Positions 36,665-44,318 are shown, numbered from the stretch's first letter. The stretch is 47,939 nucleotides of DNA from Pseudomonas sp. RIT-PI-S (GCF_025642975.1 NZ_JANZKJ010000022.1:1-47939), one strand, 5' to 3'. Translations and numbers: made by a program. Notes: generated by a model from the letters alone, not told the origin.

Positions 36665-37504
36665 TTAAGGGTGACTGACAGAAGGTGCGGCGCCACGGCG
36701 CGCGCGATCCGGGGTAAAGAACAGCACGAGAGCGACCACCAGGTAGCCGGCCCAGGCGCCGAGAGTGCTTATGGTCGGGGTGTCCTGGTAGCCGAACATG
36801 CCGGCCAGGATTGCCCCGGTAGGGCTGTCGACTGGCAACTGGGCGCTCCAGTCGAATACCACTTGCTGCAAGCCATTCCACACGCCTGCTTCGTGCAGCG
36901 CCTGCACGGAATTAGCGAGGATGCCGGCCGCGACTACCAGAATGAACAGCCCTGTCCAACGGAAGAACCGCGACAGGTTGAGTTTCAGGCTCCCGCGATA
37001 CAGGGCGACGCCTGCCAGTACCGCCGCGATCAGCCCCAGCAGCGCGCCCAACGGAGCGCTGGCACCGTCGCTCTGCTGGAACACCGCCAGCAGGAAGAAC
37101 ACGGTTTCCAAGCCTTCCCGCGCGACGGCGAAGAACACCATGGCGATAAGAGCGAACACCTGGTTGCGCGACCCCGCCAAGGCCTGGTCAAGGGAAGCGT
37201 GCAGCGACTGCTTGATCGACCGTGCGACCTTGCGCATCCAGAACACCATCGAACTGAGAATGCCCACCGCCGCCAGGCCGATCAGGCCCTCGAATAACTC
37301 TTGCTGCTTTTGCGGGAACTCGGCGCTGGCCAGCTCCAGCCCGCCCCCGGCCAGCAATGCCAGCGCGCAGGCAAGAAATACCCCTACCCAAACGGCGGGC
37401 ATCCACTCGCCCCGGCCGGTCTGCTTGAGATAACTGGCAATAATGCCGACGATCAGCGCAGCTTCTATGCCTTCGCGCAGCATGATCAGGAACGGGACGA
37501 GCAT
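36665..37504 (-). CDS. efeU: EfeU, ferrous iron permease (OFeT/Ftr1 family)
   Basis: EfeU is the inner-membrane Fe(II) channel of the EfeUOB system. It has 279 residues and about seven membrane segments. The two REGxE iron-binding motifs are present: LREGIEAALIV at 9-19 and AREGLETVFFLL near 125. EFPQKQQELFEG and MVFWMRKV match the E. coli protein closely. The start ATG at 37504 agrees with the family N-terminus (MLVPFLIMLREG). An open frame extends upstream, but it runs through the Fur box and has no ribosome site. First gene of the efeU-efeO-efeB-efeM operon. Confidence 0.95.
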   Translation of the reverse strand: MLVPFLIMLREGIEAALIVGIIASYLKQTGRGEWMPAVWVGVFLACALALLAGGGLELASAEFPQKQQELFEGLIGLAAVGILSSMVFWMRKVARSIKQSLHASLDQALAGSRNQVFALIAMVFFAVAREGLETVFFLLAVFQQSDGASAPLGALLGLIAAVLAGVALYRGSLKLNLSRFFRWTGLFILVVAAGILANSVQALHEAGVWNGLQQVVFDWSAQLPVDSPTGAILAGMFGYQDTPTISTLGAWAGYLVVALVLFFTPDRARRGAAPSVSHP

Positions 37505-37544
37505 CTGGCACCGCGGTAAAGGTAATGAGATTTCGTTTTGTAAC

Positions 37545-37561
37545 ATAATGAGACTCATTAT
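37545..37561 (-). promoter_or_regulatory. Fur box upstream of efeU
   Basis: ATAATGAG A CTCATTAT is a perfect 17-base palindrome. It matches the inner part of the Fur consensus GATAATGATAATCATTATC at 14 or more positions. It sits about 40 bases upstream of the efeU start, where a bound Fe-Fur dimer would block RNA polymerase. The operon should therefore be repressed in iron-rich cells. Confidence 0.85.
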
Positions 37562-37768
37562 TGAACTCGCTCGCCGGGAAGTTTCATGTTTCCAGCCGCT
37601 TCCCGACAGAGGGCACCTATGCACCCCACGGCGGCCAATTGCGCCAGCGGTATTGCTGCTTGCCCGTCGCGGCCGTAGACTCCCGCCCCTCATTTGACTA
37701 TTACCGTCGCCCGGCCCTGCCAGGGTGACCGGCCACCGATCCGTCTCACCAGGTTTATCGAGATATCA

Positions 37769-38173
37769 ATGACGAAGGAAAAGTTGCTGGCGATGCCGGC
37801 CGATGACTACATGAACGCCGACCAGCAGGCTTACTTCACCAAGCTGCTGCAGGCCATGAAGGTCGAAACCCAGGCGCGCATCGACGAGAGCCGTTCGGCC
37901 ATCGAGAGCCTGGACTCCCCGGCAGACCCGGCAGATGCCGCTTCCGTGGAAGAAGAGCGCCACTGGTTGGTCAACGCCATCGAACGCGATCAGCGCCTGC
38001 TGCCGCAGCTTGAACAAGCGCTGGGCCGTATCGCCGAGGACACCTTCGGCTGGTGTGAAGACAGCGGCGAGCCAATCGGCCTCAAGCGCCTGTTGATCAG
38101 CCCGACCACCAAGTACTGCATCGAGGCCCAGGAGCGCCACGAGCAGATCGACCGCCACCAGCGCCAGGCCTGA
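37769..38173 (+). CDS. dksA2: DksA2-type (zinc-independent) TraR/DksA family transcription factor
   Basis: This 134-residue protein should bind the RNA polymerase secondary channel with ppGpp, like DksA. A coiled coil carries the acidic tip PADPADAAS (D53, D56, A58). The C-terminal zinc finger of DksA has four Cys, but here only Cys96 and Cys117 remain, with Ser99 and Ala120 in the other two places. This resembles P. aeruginosa DksA2, which works without zinc and backs up DksA during zinc limitation. The start is the ATG at 37769 (start of MTKEKLLAMPADDYMN), with GAG upstream. No Zur-like palindrome was seen. It is divergent from the Fur-controlled efe operon. Confidence 0.83.
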   Translation: MTKEKLLAMPADDYMNADQQAYFTKLLQAMKVETQARIDESRSAIESLDSPADPADAASVEEERHWLVNAIERDQRLLPQLEQALGRIAEDTFGWCEDSGEPIGLKRLLISPTTKYCIEAQERHEQIDRHQRQA

Positions 38174-38257
38174 GGCCCGACCTGCGACACCAGTCATCGC
38201 GTGCGACCAAGGCCGCATGGCTGCCTTCGCGACGATAGCCCAAGATGGGGGAAGACC

Positions 38258-38265
38258 AATAACAA
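38258..38265 (+). promoter_or_regulatory. Possible Crc/Hfq catabolite-repression motif before the chemoreceptor gene
   Basis: AATAACAA fits the AAnAAnAA motif that Hfq/Crc binds in Pseudomonas mRNAs. It lies 24 bases before the chemoreceptor ATG, close to the ribosome site. A single eight-base match can be chance. Confidence 0.35.
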
Positions 38266-38289
38266 CGTCCCCCCGCTGGAGTCGCGAGC

Positions 38290-39903
38290 ATGAACCTTCC
38301 TGGTGCAGTGCAGGGTTTACCTTCTTCCCATGACGTACCGGCCACCGCTGCTGCGCGGCATTGGTGGCGTGCGGTGCTGCAAAGCGTATTGGCGGTGGCC
38401 GCGGTGGCGGGTGCCACGCTGGCCGGATGGCCTCCACTCGCTACCGCGGCGCTGACCTTGCTGGCCGTATGGTTACCGATGGTGCCGAGGGGCAGGGCCG
38501 TTGTAGTCAATGCCGCAGCGGCAACAGCCATGACAGCCCTGACCCAGGACTTGTCCAAAGCTACCAGCCACAATGCGCTTTCCGCGGCCGGTGTCGCCTG
38601 GTCGGTTCGCCAGCTGGCCGGGAGGGTGCAGTCCCAGCTTGCCGCCGCTGCGCGCATCGTCGCCAACGCCGAGGCCATGATTCGCACCGAGGAAGTGGCG
38701 AGTTCCTTCAGTGCGCAAGCTCTGGAAGCAGCCTCCCAGGCCCGGCAGAGCAGCGCCCACGGCCGCGGTGTGCTGGCCGAATCCATCGGCCGGATGCAGC
38801 AGCTGAGCGAGCGTGCCAACCGCAGCCGTCAGTCCATTGAAGTGCTCAGCCAGCGTAGCGAGGACATTCAGCGAGTGGCGCTGGTGATTCAGTCCATCGC
38901 CAGCCAGACTAACCTGTTGGCGTTGAACGCAGCGATCGAGGCTGCTCGCGCTGGCGAGCACGGGCGCGGTTTCGCCGTCGTCGCCGATGAAGTACGCAGC
39001 CTGGCCGGGCGTACCGCGACCGCTACCGAGGAAGTAGGGCGCATGGTGCTGGAAATCCAGCAACGCACCGCCGAGGTGGTTGAGCAGATCGGCCTGCTCA
39101 GCGAGGATCTGGACCGCGGTCTGGAGCAGGTCGAGCATACCGGCGGCGAGCTGGAACGGATTGCCGGGTTGGCCGAGGGCGTAGAACAGCAGGTACAGAC
39201 CATCGCCGAAGGCGCTCAGGGCAACCAGCAGCAGCTCGAAGAACTATTCTCGGCGGTTGCCGGCATGCGCGAGGATCTCGCCAGCAGTGACCAGCAAACC
39301 CGGGCATTGGCCGAGGCGGCGGCGCGGATGGAACGCCAGGCCGAGGTGATCAGCGAACGGTTGGCTGAGGTCGGGCTGGATGAGTATCACCAGCGTGTGT
39401 ACAGCCTGGCCGTGGAGGGCGCGCAAGCGATAGAAGCGCGTTTCGAGCAGGACCTGGCAGCGGGCCGCATCACCCTGGAAGACCTCTTCGACCGGCAGTA
39501 TCGGGTGATTGCCGGCACAGCGCCGGCCAAGTATCAGACCCGTTTCGATCGCTATACGGACGAGGTACTGCCCGCGATCCAGGAACCCCTGCTCAAACGC
39601 CATGAGGGCATGGTGTTTGCGATCGCCTGCACGCCCGAGGGCTACGTGCCCACGCACAACCAGGCATTCAGCCGCCCACCCAGCGGCGACCTTAAGCAGG
39701 ACATGGTGTATTCAAGAAGCAAGCGCAAGTTCGACGATCGCACCGGCATCCGCTGCGGCAGCCACCAGAAGCCCTTGCTCTTGCAAACTTATACGCGCGA
39801 TACCGGAGAGCTGATGCATGACCTCTCGGTGCCGATCATGCTCCGCGGGCGCCATTGGGGTGGCCTGCGCCTGGGCTACAAGCCCCAGGCGGCCGGCGGG
39901 TGA
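38290..39903 (+). CDS. Methyl-accepting chemotaxis protein with C-terminal cytoplasmic sensor domain
   Basis: This is a 537-residue chemoreceptor. Two closely spaced membrane segments (about 28-46 and 48-65) leave no periplasmic sensor domain and no HAMP. The signalling hairpin tip is QTNLLALNAAIEAARAGEHG with GRGFAVVADEVRSLA (about 206-240). After the coiled coil, residues from about 360 form a separate domain (DLFDRQY, FDRYTDEVLPAIQEPLL, CTPEGYVPTHN, DDRTGIRCGSH, LLLQTYTRDTGELMHDLSVP, WGGLRLGY) that recurs at the C-terminus of other Pseudomonas receptors and looks Cache/PAS-like. It probably senses an internal signal. The start ATG has GGAG ten bases upstream. Convergent with the DUF2789 gene, stops seven bases apart. 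Confidence 0.88.
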   Translation: MNLPGAVQGLPSSHDVPATAAARHWWRAVLQSVLAVAAVAGATLAGWPPLATAALTLLAVWLPMVPRGRAVVVNAAAATAMTALTQDLSKATSHNALSAAGVAWSVRQLAGRVQSQLAAAARIVANAEAMIRTEEVASSFSAQALEAASQARQSSAHGRGVLAESIGRMQQLSERANRSRQSIEVLSQRSEDIQRVALVIQSIASQTNLLALNAAIEAARAGEHGRGFAVVADEVRSLAGRTATATEEVGRMVLEIQQRTAEVVEQIGLLSEDLDRGLEQVEHTGGELERIAGLAEGVEQQVQTIAEGAQGNQQQLEELFSAVAGMREDLASSDQQTRALAEAAARMERQAEVISERLAEVGLDEYHQRVYSLAVEGAQAIEARFEQDLAAGRITLEDLFDRQYRVIAGTAPAKYQTRFDRYTDEVLPAIQEPLLKRHEGMVFAIACTPEGYVPTHNQAFSRPPSGDLKQDMVYSRSKRKFDDRTGIRCGSHQKPLLLQTYTRDTGELMHDLSVPIMLRGRHWGGLRLGYKPQAAGG

Positions 39904-39910
39904 GCCAGCG

Positions 39911-40162
39911 TTAGCTGGCCTTGGCGTTACTTTCATGGTGAAGCCGGGTGTTGAGCTCATCTACCCAAGGCGCTTTTTCATCGTCGCCCTGGATCGCTTC
40001 TTTGAGGAAGCTGGCCTGGGATTCGCTCCAGAAGCTTGCTTCCGAAACCTTCACGTCCGCAGGAAGTTGATGTTCGTCGATAAACTTGTCGATTTCCTCC
40101 TCGGTCGTGCCCAGGCCTAGCTGTGCGAACAGACTTTCAAGGGTGAAGTGAACGTCTTCCAT
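39911..40162 (-). CDS. DUF2789 family protein
   Basis: This is an 83-residue acidic cytoplasmic protein of unknown function. It fits the DUF2789 pattern: HFTLESLFAQLGLGTTEEEI, then LPADVKVSEASFWSESQASFLKEAI, and a C-terminal VDELNTRLHH helix. The start is the ATG at 40162, four bases after GGAGG. An upstream extension of 32 codons is open but has no ribosome site. It ends seven bases from the chemoreceptor stop. Confidence 0.82.
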   Translation of the reverse strand: MEDVHFTLESLFAQLGLGTTEEEIDKFIDEHQLPADVKVSEASFWSESQASFLKEAIQGDDEKAPWVDELNTRLHHESNAKAS

Positions 40163-40468
40163 GGAGCCTCCGATTGAACGTTCCGTAAACAGGATTACAT
40201 CGCTGGTTTGAGCCTCAGGGCGCGCCAGGAGTTCGCCGTTTTTCCTACAGATTTCCACAATGATCGGAAAGGGCTTTTCTTCGCGAGTGTTTTTGATGAG
40301 AATCCTTGATACCGGCGCCTGTCATGTGGCCGCGACCGTCTTCAGGTCGCTTTTTCTTTTCGCCGGCCCGTTGTTCAGACCAAGGGCTTTTTCCGCGGAG
40401 TCGCCGGCCAACTGCAAGGCGGCTGAAGCGGTGGCGACCGGTTCTTTCATCTGGTTGAGGATCTTTCG
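40163..40468 (+). promoter_or_regulatory. 306-base gap containing an orphan terminator; leader or small-RNA region
   Basis: Between the DUF2789 start and the next + strand gene no protein gene was found. The stretch holds a canonical intrinsic terminator (40332-40360), a ten-base direct repeat AAGGGCTTTT (40269-40278 and 40382-40391) and a second GCGACC (40434-40439) after the terminator copy. No clear sigma-70 promoter was recognised. Confidence 0.5.
40332..40360 (+). terminator. Intrinsic terminator without an upstream + strand gene
   Basis: GCGACC GTCTTCA GGTCGC forms a six-pair GC stem followed directly by TTTTTCTTTT. The nearest + strand gene upstream is the chemoreceptor, whose stop is about 430 bases away beyond a - strand gene. 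The terminator most likely belongs to an unannotated short transcript or to the leader of the 40469 gene. Confidence 0.8.
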
Positions 40469-40939
40469 TTGGCAGTCAGCAATCTGGATATGCACGCGCT
40501 ATTTGTGCTGGGCGATTTACGCGCAAAGTTGGTTAAGTTATTTCAATCACGTTTTGTCTACATTACCGAACAATCCGCAGACAGCTTGTACATGGCTGAA
40601 GTCGATACCGAAGCTGCACTGGTGGTCGACGACAAACCCGGCTTGCAACTGAAAGTAGGGGATCATTTTCGCGCTGCCGTGTTGCCCAGCCGGGAAGGCG
40701 GCAAGTTTGAAATCAAGTTTCGTGACCTTAAGTTCACCATCTATGGCCTGGGCGAATATGCCTTCGTGGAGACGCCGCTTGGCAGCGGCGTACTGTTCCG
40801 CCAAGGGCAGAGCGTGATGTTGATTTTCGCCGCCAACGAGCAACTTGTGGGCGGCTTGACCAAGCCGCTCAAGGCCGCGGTGGCAAAGGCGGCGAAGTGG
40901 CGTAATGGCGAGCTGACGTTCAAAGCAAGCGAACAGTAA
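40469..40939 (+). CDS. Hypothetical protein (156 aa)
   Basis: I do not recognise the family. The 156-residue product has a helical start (HALFVLGDLRAKLVKLF) and then a probable beta-rich domain (VYITEQSADSLYMAEV, GLQLKVGDHFRAAVLPSREG, FEIKFRDLKFTIYGLGEYAF, GVLFRQGQSVMLIFA). It ends in a basic tail. No signal peptide or membrane segment is seen. The TTG start at 40469 is eight bases after GAGG. The ATG at 40490 (seven codons in) is the alternative and has no good site. It lies behind the orphan terminator and 66 bases before the binding-protein gene. Confidence 0.7.
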   Translation: MAVSNLDMHALFVLGDLRAKLVKLFQSRFVYITEQSADSLYMAEVDTEAALVVDDKPGLQLKVGDHFRAAVLPSREGGKFEIKFRDLKFTIYGLGEYAFVETPLGSGVLFRQGQSVMLIFAANEQLVGGLTKPLKAAVAKAAKWRNGELTFKASEQ

Positions 40940-41005
40940 GCGCAGCGCGCGGCGCAACCTCAACTAGGCTGTGGTCTGTCATTTGTCCAAGCCTGAGGTG
41001 CTCCA

Positions 41006-42013
41006 ATGAAAAAACCTAGTATGTGGCTCGCGGCCGTGTGTGCCGCGGTCGGCCTGAGTGCCGCGGCGAACGCCAAGGCAGCCGAGACTGTTCGCTTCGC
41101 TGAACTGAACTGGGAAAGCGGCAGCCTGATCACCGAAATGCTTCGGTATATCGTTGAGAAGGGCTACGGCCTGCCCACTGAAACCCTGCCGGGGACCACC
41201 GTCACGCTCGAGTCCGCCTTGGCCAAGAATGATATTCAGGTCATTGGTGAGGAATGGGCGGGGCGCAGCCCGGTCTGGATCAACGCCGAAGCCAAGGGCC
41301 AGGTGAAGGGCCTTGGAGACATCGTCAAAGGTGCCACCGAGGGTTGGTGGGTCCCGGCCTATGTGATTCACGGTGATCCCGCCAAAGGCATCAAACCTTT
41401 GGCGCCGGACCTGCACAGCGTGACGGACCTGGCCAAATACAAGGACGTCTTCCGCGATCCTGAGTCCCCTGACAAGGGCCGGTTCCTCAACAGCCCTACC
41501 GGCTGGACCTCCGAGGTGGTCAATGGGCAGAAGCTCAAGGCCTACGGCCTGAACGACACCTTCACCAACTTCCGTGCGGGTTCCGGCGCTGCGTTGGATG
41601 CCGAGATCAGCTCTGCGGTGCAGCGCGGCAAGCCGGTGCTGTTCTACTACTGGAGCCCCACGCCGTTATTGGGCCGGTACGATTTCGTGCAGCTGCAAGA
41701 GCCTCCTTTCGATGCGCAAGCCTGGAACACCCTCACCGATGCCAATAATCCGAACCCCAGGCCAACCCGATCCCTGGCTTCACGGCTGTCAATCGGGGTG
41801 TCTCAGCCATTCGAGCAGGCGCATCCGGACATCACCGGCTTCTTTGCCAAGGTTGACCTGCCGATCGATCCCCTGAACCAAGCATTGGCGGGCATGAGCC
41901 AGAAGCATCAGGATCCCCGCACGGTGGCCGTCGAGTTGCTGCGCAGCCATCCGGAGTGGCTCAAGGCCTGGCTTCCCGCGGACGTGGCGGGCAAGGTTCA
42001 GGGCACCCTCTAG
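41006..42013 (+). CDS. Glycine betaine/choline-type ABC substrate-binding protein (ProX/OpuAC family)
   Basis: This 335-residue periplasmic protein has a signal peptide (MKKPSMWLAAVCAAVGLSAA, cleaved near ANA-KAA). The mature part has the OpuAC pattern: VRFAELNWESGSLITEML near the N-terminus, EEWAGRSPVW, TEGWWVPAYV, NSPTGWTSEVVN, FRAGSGAALDAEI and LFYYWSPTPLLGRYD. The aromatic residues in these segments are of the kind that cage quaternary amines. No permease or ATPase gene is adjacent, so it is an orphan that would share a transporter encoded elsewhere. The start ATG at 41006 is five bases after GAGGTG. Confidence 0.87.
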   Translation: MKKPSMWLAAVCAAVGLSAAANAKAAETVRFAELNWESGSLITEMLRYIVEKGYGLPTETLPGTTVTLESALAKNDIQVIGEEWAGRSPVWINAEAKGQVKGLGDIVKGATEGWWVPAYVIHGDPAKGIKPLAPDLHSVTDLAKYKDVFRDPESPDKGRFLNSPTGWTSEVVNGQKLKAYGLNDTFTNFRAGSGAALDAEISSAVQRGKPVLFYYWSPTPLLGRYDFVQLQEPPFDAQAWNTLTDANNPNPRPTRSLASRLSIGVSQPFEQAHPDITGFFAKVDLPIDPLNQALAGMSQKHQDPRTVAVELLRSHPEWLKAWLPADVAGKVQGTL

Positions 42014-42035
42014 CCGCTCTTTCGTTAACGTGCTG

Positions 42036-42060
42036 CCCCGGCCCGTGCTCACGGCCGGGG
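42036..42060 (+). terminator. Terminator-like hairpin after the binding-protein gene
   Basis: CCCCGGCCCGTG CT CACGGCCGGGG pairs along its whole length with one bulged C. It begins 23 bases after the stop codon. No T-run follows. Confidence 0.5.
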
Positions 42061-42187
42061 TGAGCCGCTGCGGTACCTCGCTTGAGCAATAGCCACTATC
42101 AGACCCGGTGATTTCTCGGTGAACGAGCACGGCCTTAGCCTGTGTTCATTCCCGAAACGTAACCGCCCGATGGGGCTGGAGGTACCC

Positions 42188-42439
42188 ATGAAACGCTCGA
42201 TGCTGCTGCTTACCCTCATATCCGCCGCCGTGCTGGCGGGCTGCACCACCGCAGGGCCCGAAACCCGCCCCTATACCGCCGAAGAGCGTTTCGAGCTGTC
42301 CATGGAAGCGTTGAACCGGCAGGGGTTGCCCTATGACCAATACATGCAGGCGCGGGCGAAACTGATCCGCGGGCAGAACGTCAACGCCACTGGGCTGGCC
42401 CAGGACGCCGCCGCGCCCCAGGCAGGCCGCGACAGCTGA
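42188..42439 (+). CDS. Small lipoprotein (83 aa)
   Basis: MKRSMLLLTLISAAVLAGCT is a lipoprotein signal with the lipobox LAGC (Cys18). The mature part of about 65 residues is hydrophilic (EERFELSMEALNRQGLPYDQ, YMQARAKLIRG) with no known domain. Residue +2 after the Cys is Thr, so outer-membrane sorting is expected. The start ATG at 42188 is five bases after GGAGG. An upstream open extension lacks a ribosome site. Its stop and that of the convergent hydrolase gene are one base apart. Confidence 0.85.
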   Translation: MKRSMLLLTLISAAVLAGCTTAGPETRPYTAEERFELSMEALNRQGLPYDQYMQARAKLIRGQNVNATGLAQDAAAPQAGRDS

Positions 42440-42440
42440 T

Positions 42441-43211
42441 TCAGGAGTACAGCGCGGAATGATGCGGGTAGTTCTCAAGCCGCGAGCCGATGATCATTTC
42501 GCTGATCCAGCTGGTGAGCAGGGTGCTATAGGCTTTTTGGCAAGCTTCGCTGGTCAGGGCGTGGTCGCTGCCGTCAACCATCCTGTACGTGAGCGAGTGC
42601 GCACATACGAACGCCGAGCGATAACTCATCAACGTTGTATGCGGCACGTAGTCATCGTGTTCCGATTCAACCAGCAGGACGTCTCCGGAAAACTCCGCGC
42701 AGGCCGCTAGTGCCCGATTATCCGCCGGCGTGAGCACAGTCCGCCGATAATGGGCGAGCCCTTCCTTGTTCAGCGCAGACTTGGGCACGTCCCACTCTTT
42801 GTCCCAGTAAAGCGCGGGCACCCGCAGGCCCAGCCAGCGCACGCGACGCTGGGCAGTCAGCAGTGTGGCCAGGTAGCCACCGTAACTGCTGCCGACCACG
42901 GCGATGGATTCTGGATCGACATCAGGGTGGCTGACCAGCCGATCGTAGGCCGCCAGCACATCGGCCAGGTTCTGGTCGCGGGTAACCGTTTGCCGCTGGC
43001 TTTCGGTTCGCGCGTGGCCGCGCAGGTCGAACGTCAGGCATACGCAGCCAAGGCCGGTAATGCCCTTGGCACGCCCCAGGTCCCGTTGCTGGCTACCGCC
43101 CCAGCCATGTACGAACAGGATGCCGGGAAGTTTTGGGCTGGGGCTTATCAAGGTGCCGGCGATGGTCTGATCGTCCGTTGCCAGCTCGATAGGTTCACTC
43201 ACTATGGCCAT
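42441..43211 (-). CDS. Alpha/beta hydrolase (dienelactone-hydrolase/BAAT-like)
   Basis: This 256-residue cytoplasmic hydrolase has the oxyanion segment LFVHGWGGSQ, nucleophile Ser109 in GSSYGG, Asp186 or Asp187 in ESEHDDYVP and His217 in GSDHAL, a complete triad. The substrate is not known. The start ATG at 43211 lies within the last codons of the DUF3182-like gene (17-base overlap), indicating translational coupling. The ribosome site is weak. A longer open frame exists upstream but lies wholly inside the neighbour. Confidence 0.83.
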   Translation of the reverse strand: MAIVSEPIELATDDQTIAGTLISPSPKLPGILFVHGWGGSQQRDLGRAKGITGLGCVCLTFDLRGHARTESQRQTVTRDQNLADVLAAYDRLVSHPDVDPESIAVVGSSYGGYLATLLTAQRRVRWLGLRVPALYWDKEWDVPKSALNKEGLAHYRRTVLTPADNRALAACAEFSGDVLLVESEHDDYVPHTTLMSYRSAFVCAHSLTYRMVDGSDHALTSEACQKAYSTLLTSWISEMIIGSRLENYPHHSALYS

Positions 43212-44304
43212 GGGTTTGAATCCGTGCGTACTTGGTGATTGGGCCAACCTCGGCGTCGTCACCTTCAAAGAACAGTTCAGCGCCCGGCGGAACCGTGGCA
43301 GCGCCGAACACTTCATGCGTCGAGGCATTCACTCGGCGTAAGGTCGGGTCATTCTTGAACGCTTGCAGGGCCAGCAGCTCGGCGCTGCTGGCGCCGCCCA
43401 CTCGCCAGGATTGTTCCAGCACACCACTGAGTCGTTTTCCTTCATGCGTGGTGCCGATGGCGATGTCGTAATTGCGCCGGGAGGCGAAGAAGCCTGGATA
43501 GCTGCGCTCCACCGCCGCTTCATAGCTACGCGCCTGCTCGATGGCGGTGCGTACGGCCGGCGCCAGCTCCTGCTCCAGAATGGCGCTGTAGTCACCCCGA
43601 TAAACCACCAGGTTAGAGCCGCCATACACCCATTCCCCTGCGTTGTCCTGGGTAAGGCGCTGGGTGCCATGGTAGCTGGCGATGTGGCTGCCCACCCTCA
43701 CTTGGCCGACGCTGAAGGTCTCAACGTCGGCAAGATTTTCTTCAAGCACAAGCCCCCATTGGGCCAGCTCGGTATCGTCCATGGCGTCCAAGGCGGCATC
43801 GAGTGCTGGCAGTTGCGTAATTACCTGCTGGCCGCGCCCGGCCGTGGCACGTACTGGCTTTAGCCGCAATGGCGCCCGCTCGAGCATGGCCAAGCCGGCG
43901 CGGCGGGCGTCTGCCTTGCTGAACACCGTCCAGCCGGGGAGCAGTGCGTCACCGGCCAGGTCGGCGAAACCCGCATGCCAACTGCTGGGGGCGCCGCTGC
44001 CAGGGAATAAAGGATGGGAAATGGCTTTGGTGGCAATAAAGGGATCGCTGACCCAGCCCCCAAAGAAGTTCTGCTCGGAGCGGATGCCGAGCTGCTCGGC
44101 CACAATGCCGGTCAAGGTCCGCGCGGGAAGGTAATACGGGTGTTGGGCCTGAGTGTCACCCACCTCGATGAGCCGAGGCGGGCGGATTTCCAGCAAGTCA
44201 CAGAGGATGATGCCCAGTTTCTCGTGAACCTTTTGCTCGTGCTCCGGGGTGGGGCGTTCTCCAGCGAGAAGCTGCACCCCGGCGTAGGCTGCGGCTGCAG
44301 TCAT
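43195..44304 (-). CDS. DUF3182-like protein
   Basis: This 369-residue protein of unknown function is placed in DUF3182 by overall pattern. YYLPARTLTG, FFGGWVSDPFIATKAISHPL, LRLKPVRATAGRGQQVI and WGLVLEENLADVETFSVGQV resemble ATP-grasp-like nucleotide-binding and glycine-rich segments, but I cannot confirm a catalytic set. The start is the ATG at 44304, six bases after GGAAG. An upstream extension of 93 codons runs antisense-like through low-complexity Arg-rich residues inside the neighbour and is rejected. It is the middle gene of a three-gene - strand operon between the Rho_N-like and hydrolase genes. Confidence 0.7.
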   Translation of the reverse strand: MTAAAAYAGVQLLAGERPTPEHEQKVHEKLGIILCDLLEIRPPRLIEVGDTQAQHPYYLPARTLTGIVAEQLGIRSEQNFFGGWVSDPFIATKAISHPLFPGSGAPSSWHAGFADLAGDALLPGWTVFSKADARRAGLAMLERAPLRLKPVRATAGRGQQVITQLPALDAALDAMDDTELAQWGLVLEENLADVETFSVGQVRVGSHIASYHGTQRLTQDNAGEWVYGGSNLVVYRGDYSAILEQELAPAVRTAIEQARSYEAAVERSYPGFFASRRNYDIAIGTTHEGKRLSGVLEQSWRVGGASSAELLALQAFKNDPTLRRVNASTHEVFGAATVPPGAELFFEGDDAEVGPITKYARIQTHGHSE

Positions 44305-44318
44305 GGCGGGCTTCCGTT

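Noticed and set aside
37505..37693. A 63-codon N-terminal extension of EfeU
   Set aside because: It would place the Fur box inside the coding sequence. The family N-terminus begins at MLVPFLIMLREG.
37562..37768. A Zur box before the DksA2-like gene
   Set aside because: No GTTATAxxxTATAAC-like palindrome was found in this stretch.
40260..40652. A 130-codon + strand open frame before the hypothetical gene
   Set aside because: It runs through the intrinsic terminator and overlaps the better-supported 40469 gene in another frame. Its residues look random and Trp/Cys-rich.
40469..40939. PilZ-domain assignment for the hypothetical protein
   Set aside because: The RxxxR and (D/N)xSxxG motifs of c-di-GMP-binding PilZ domains are absent.
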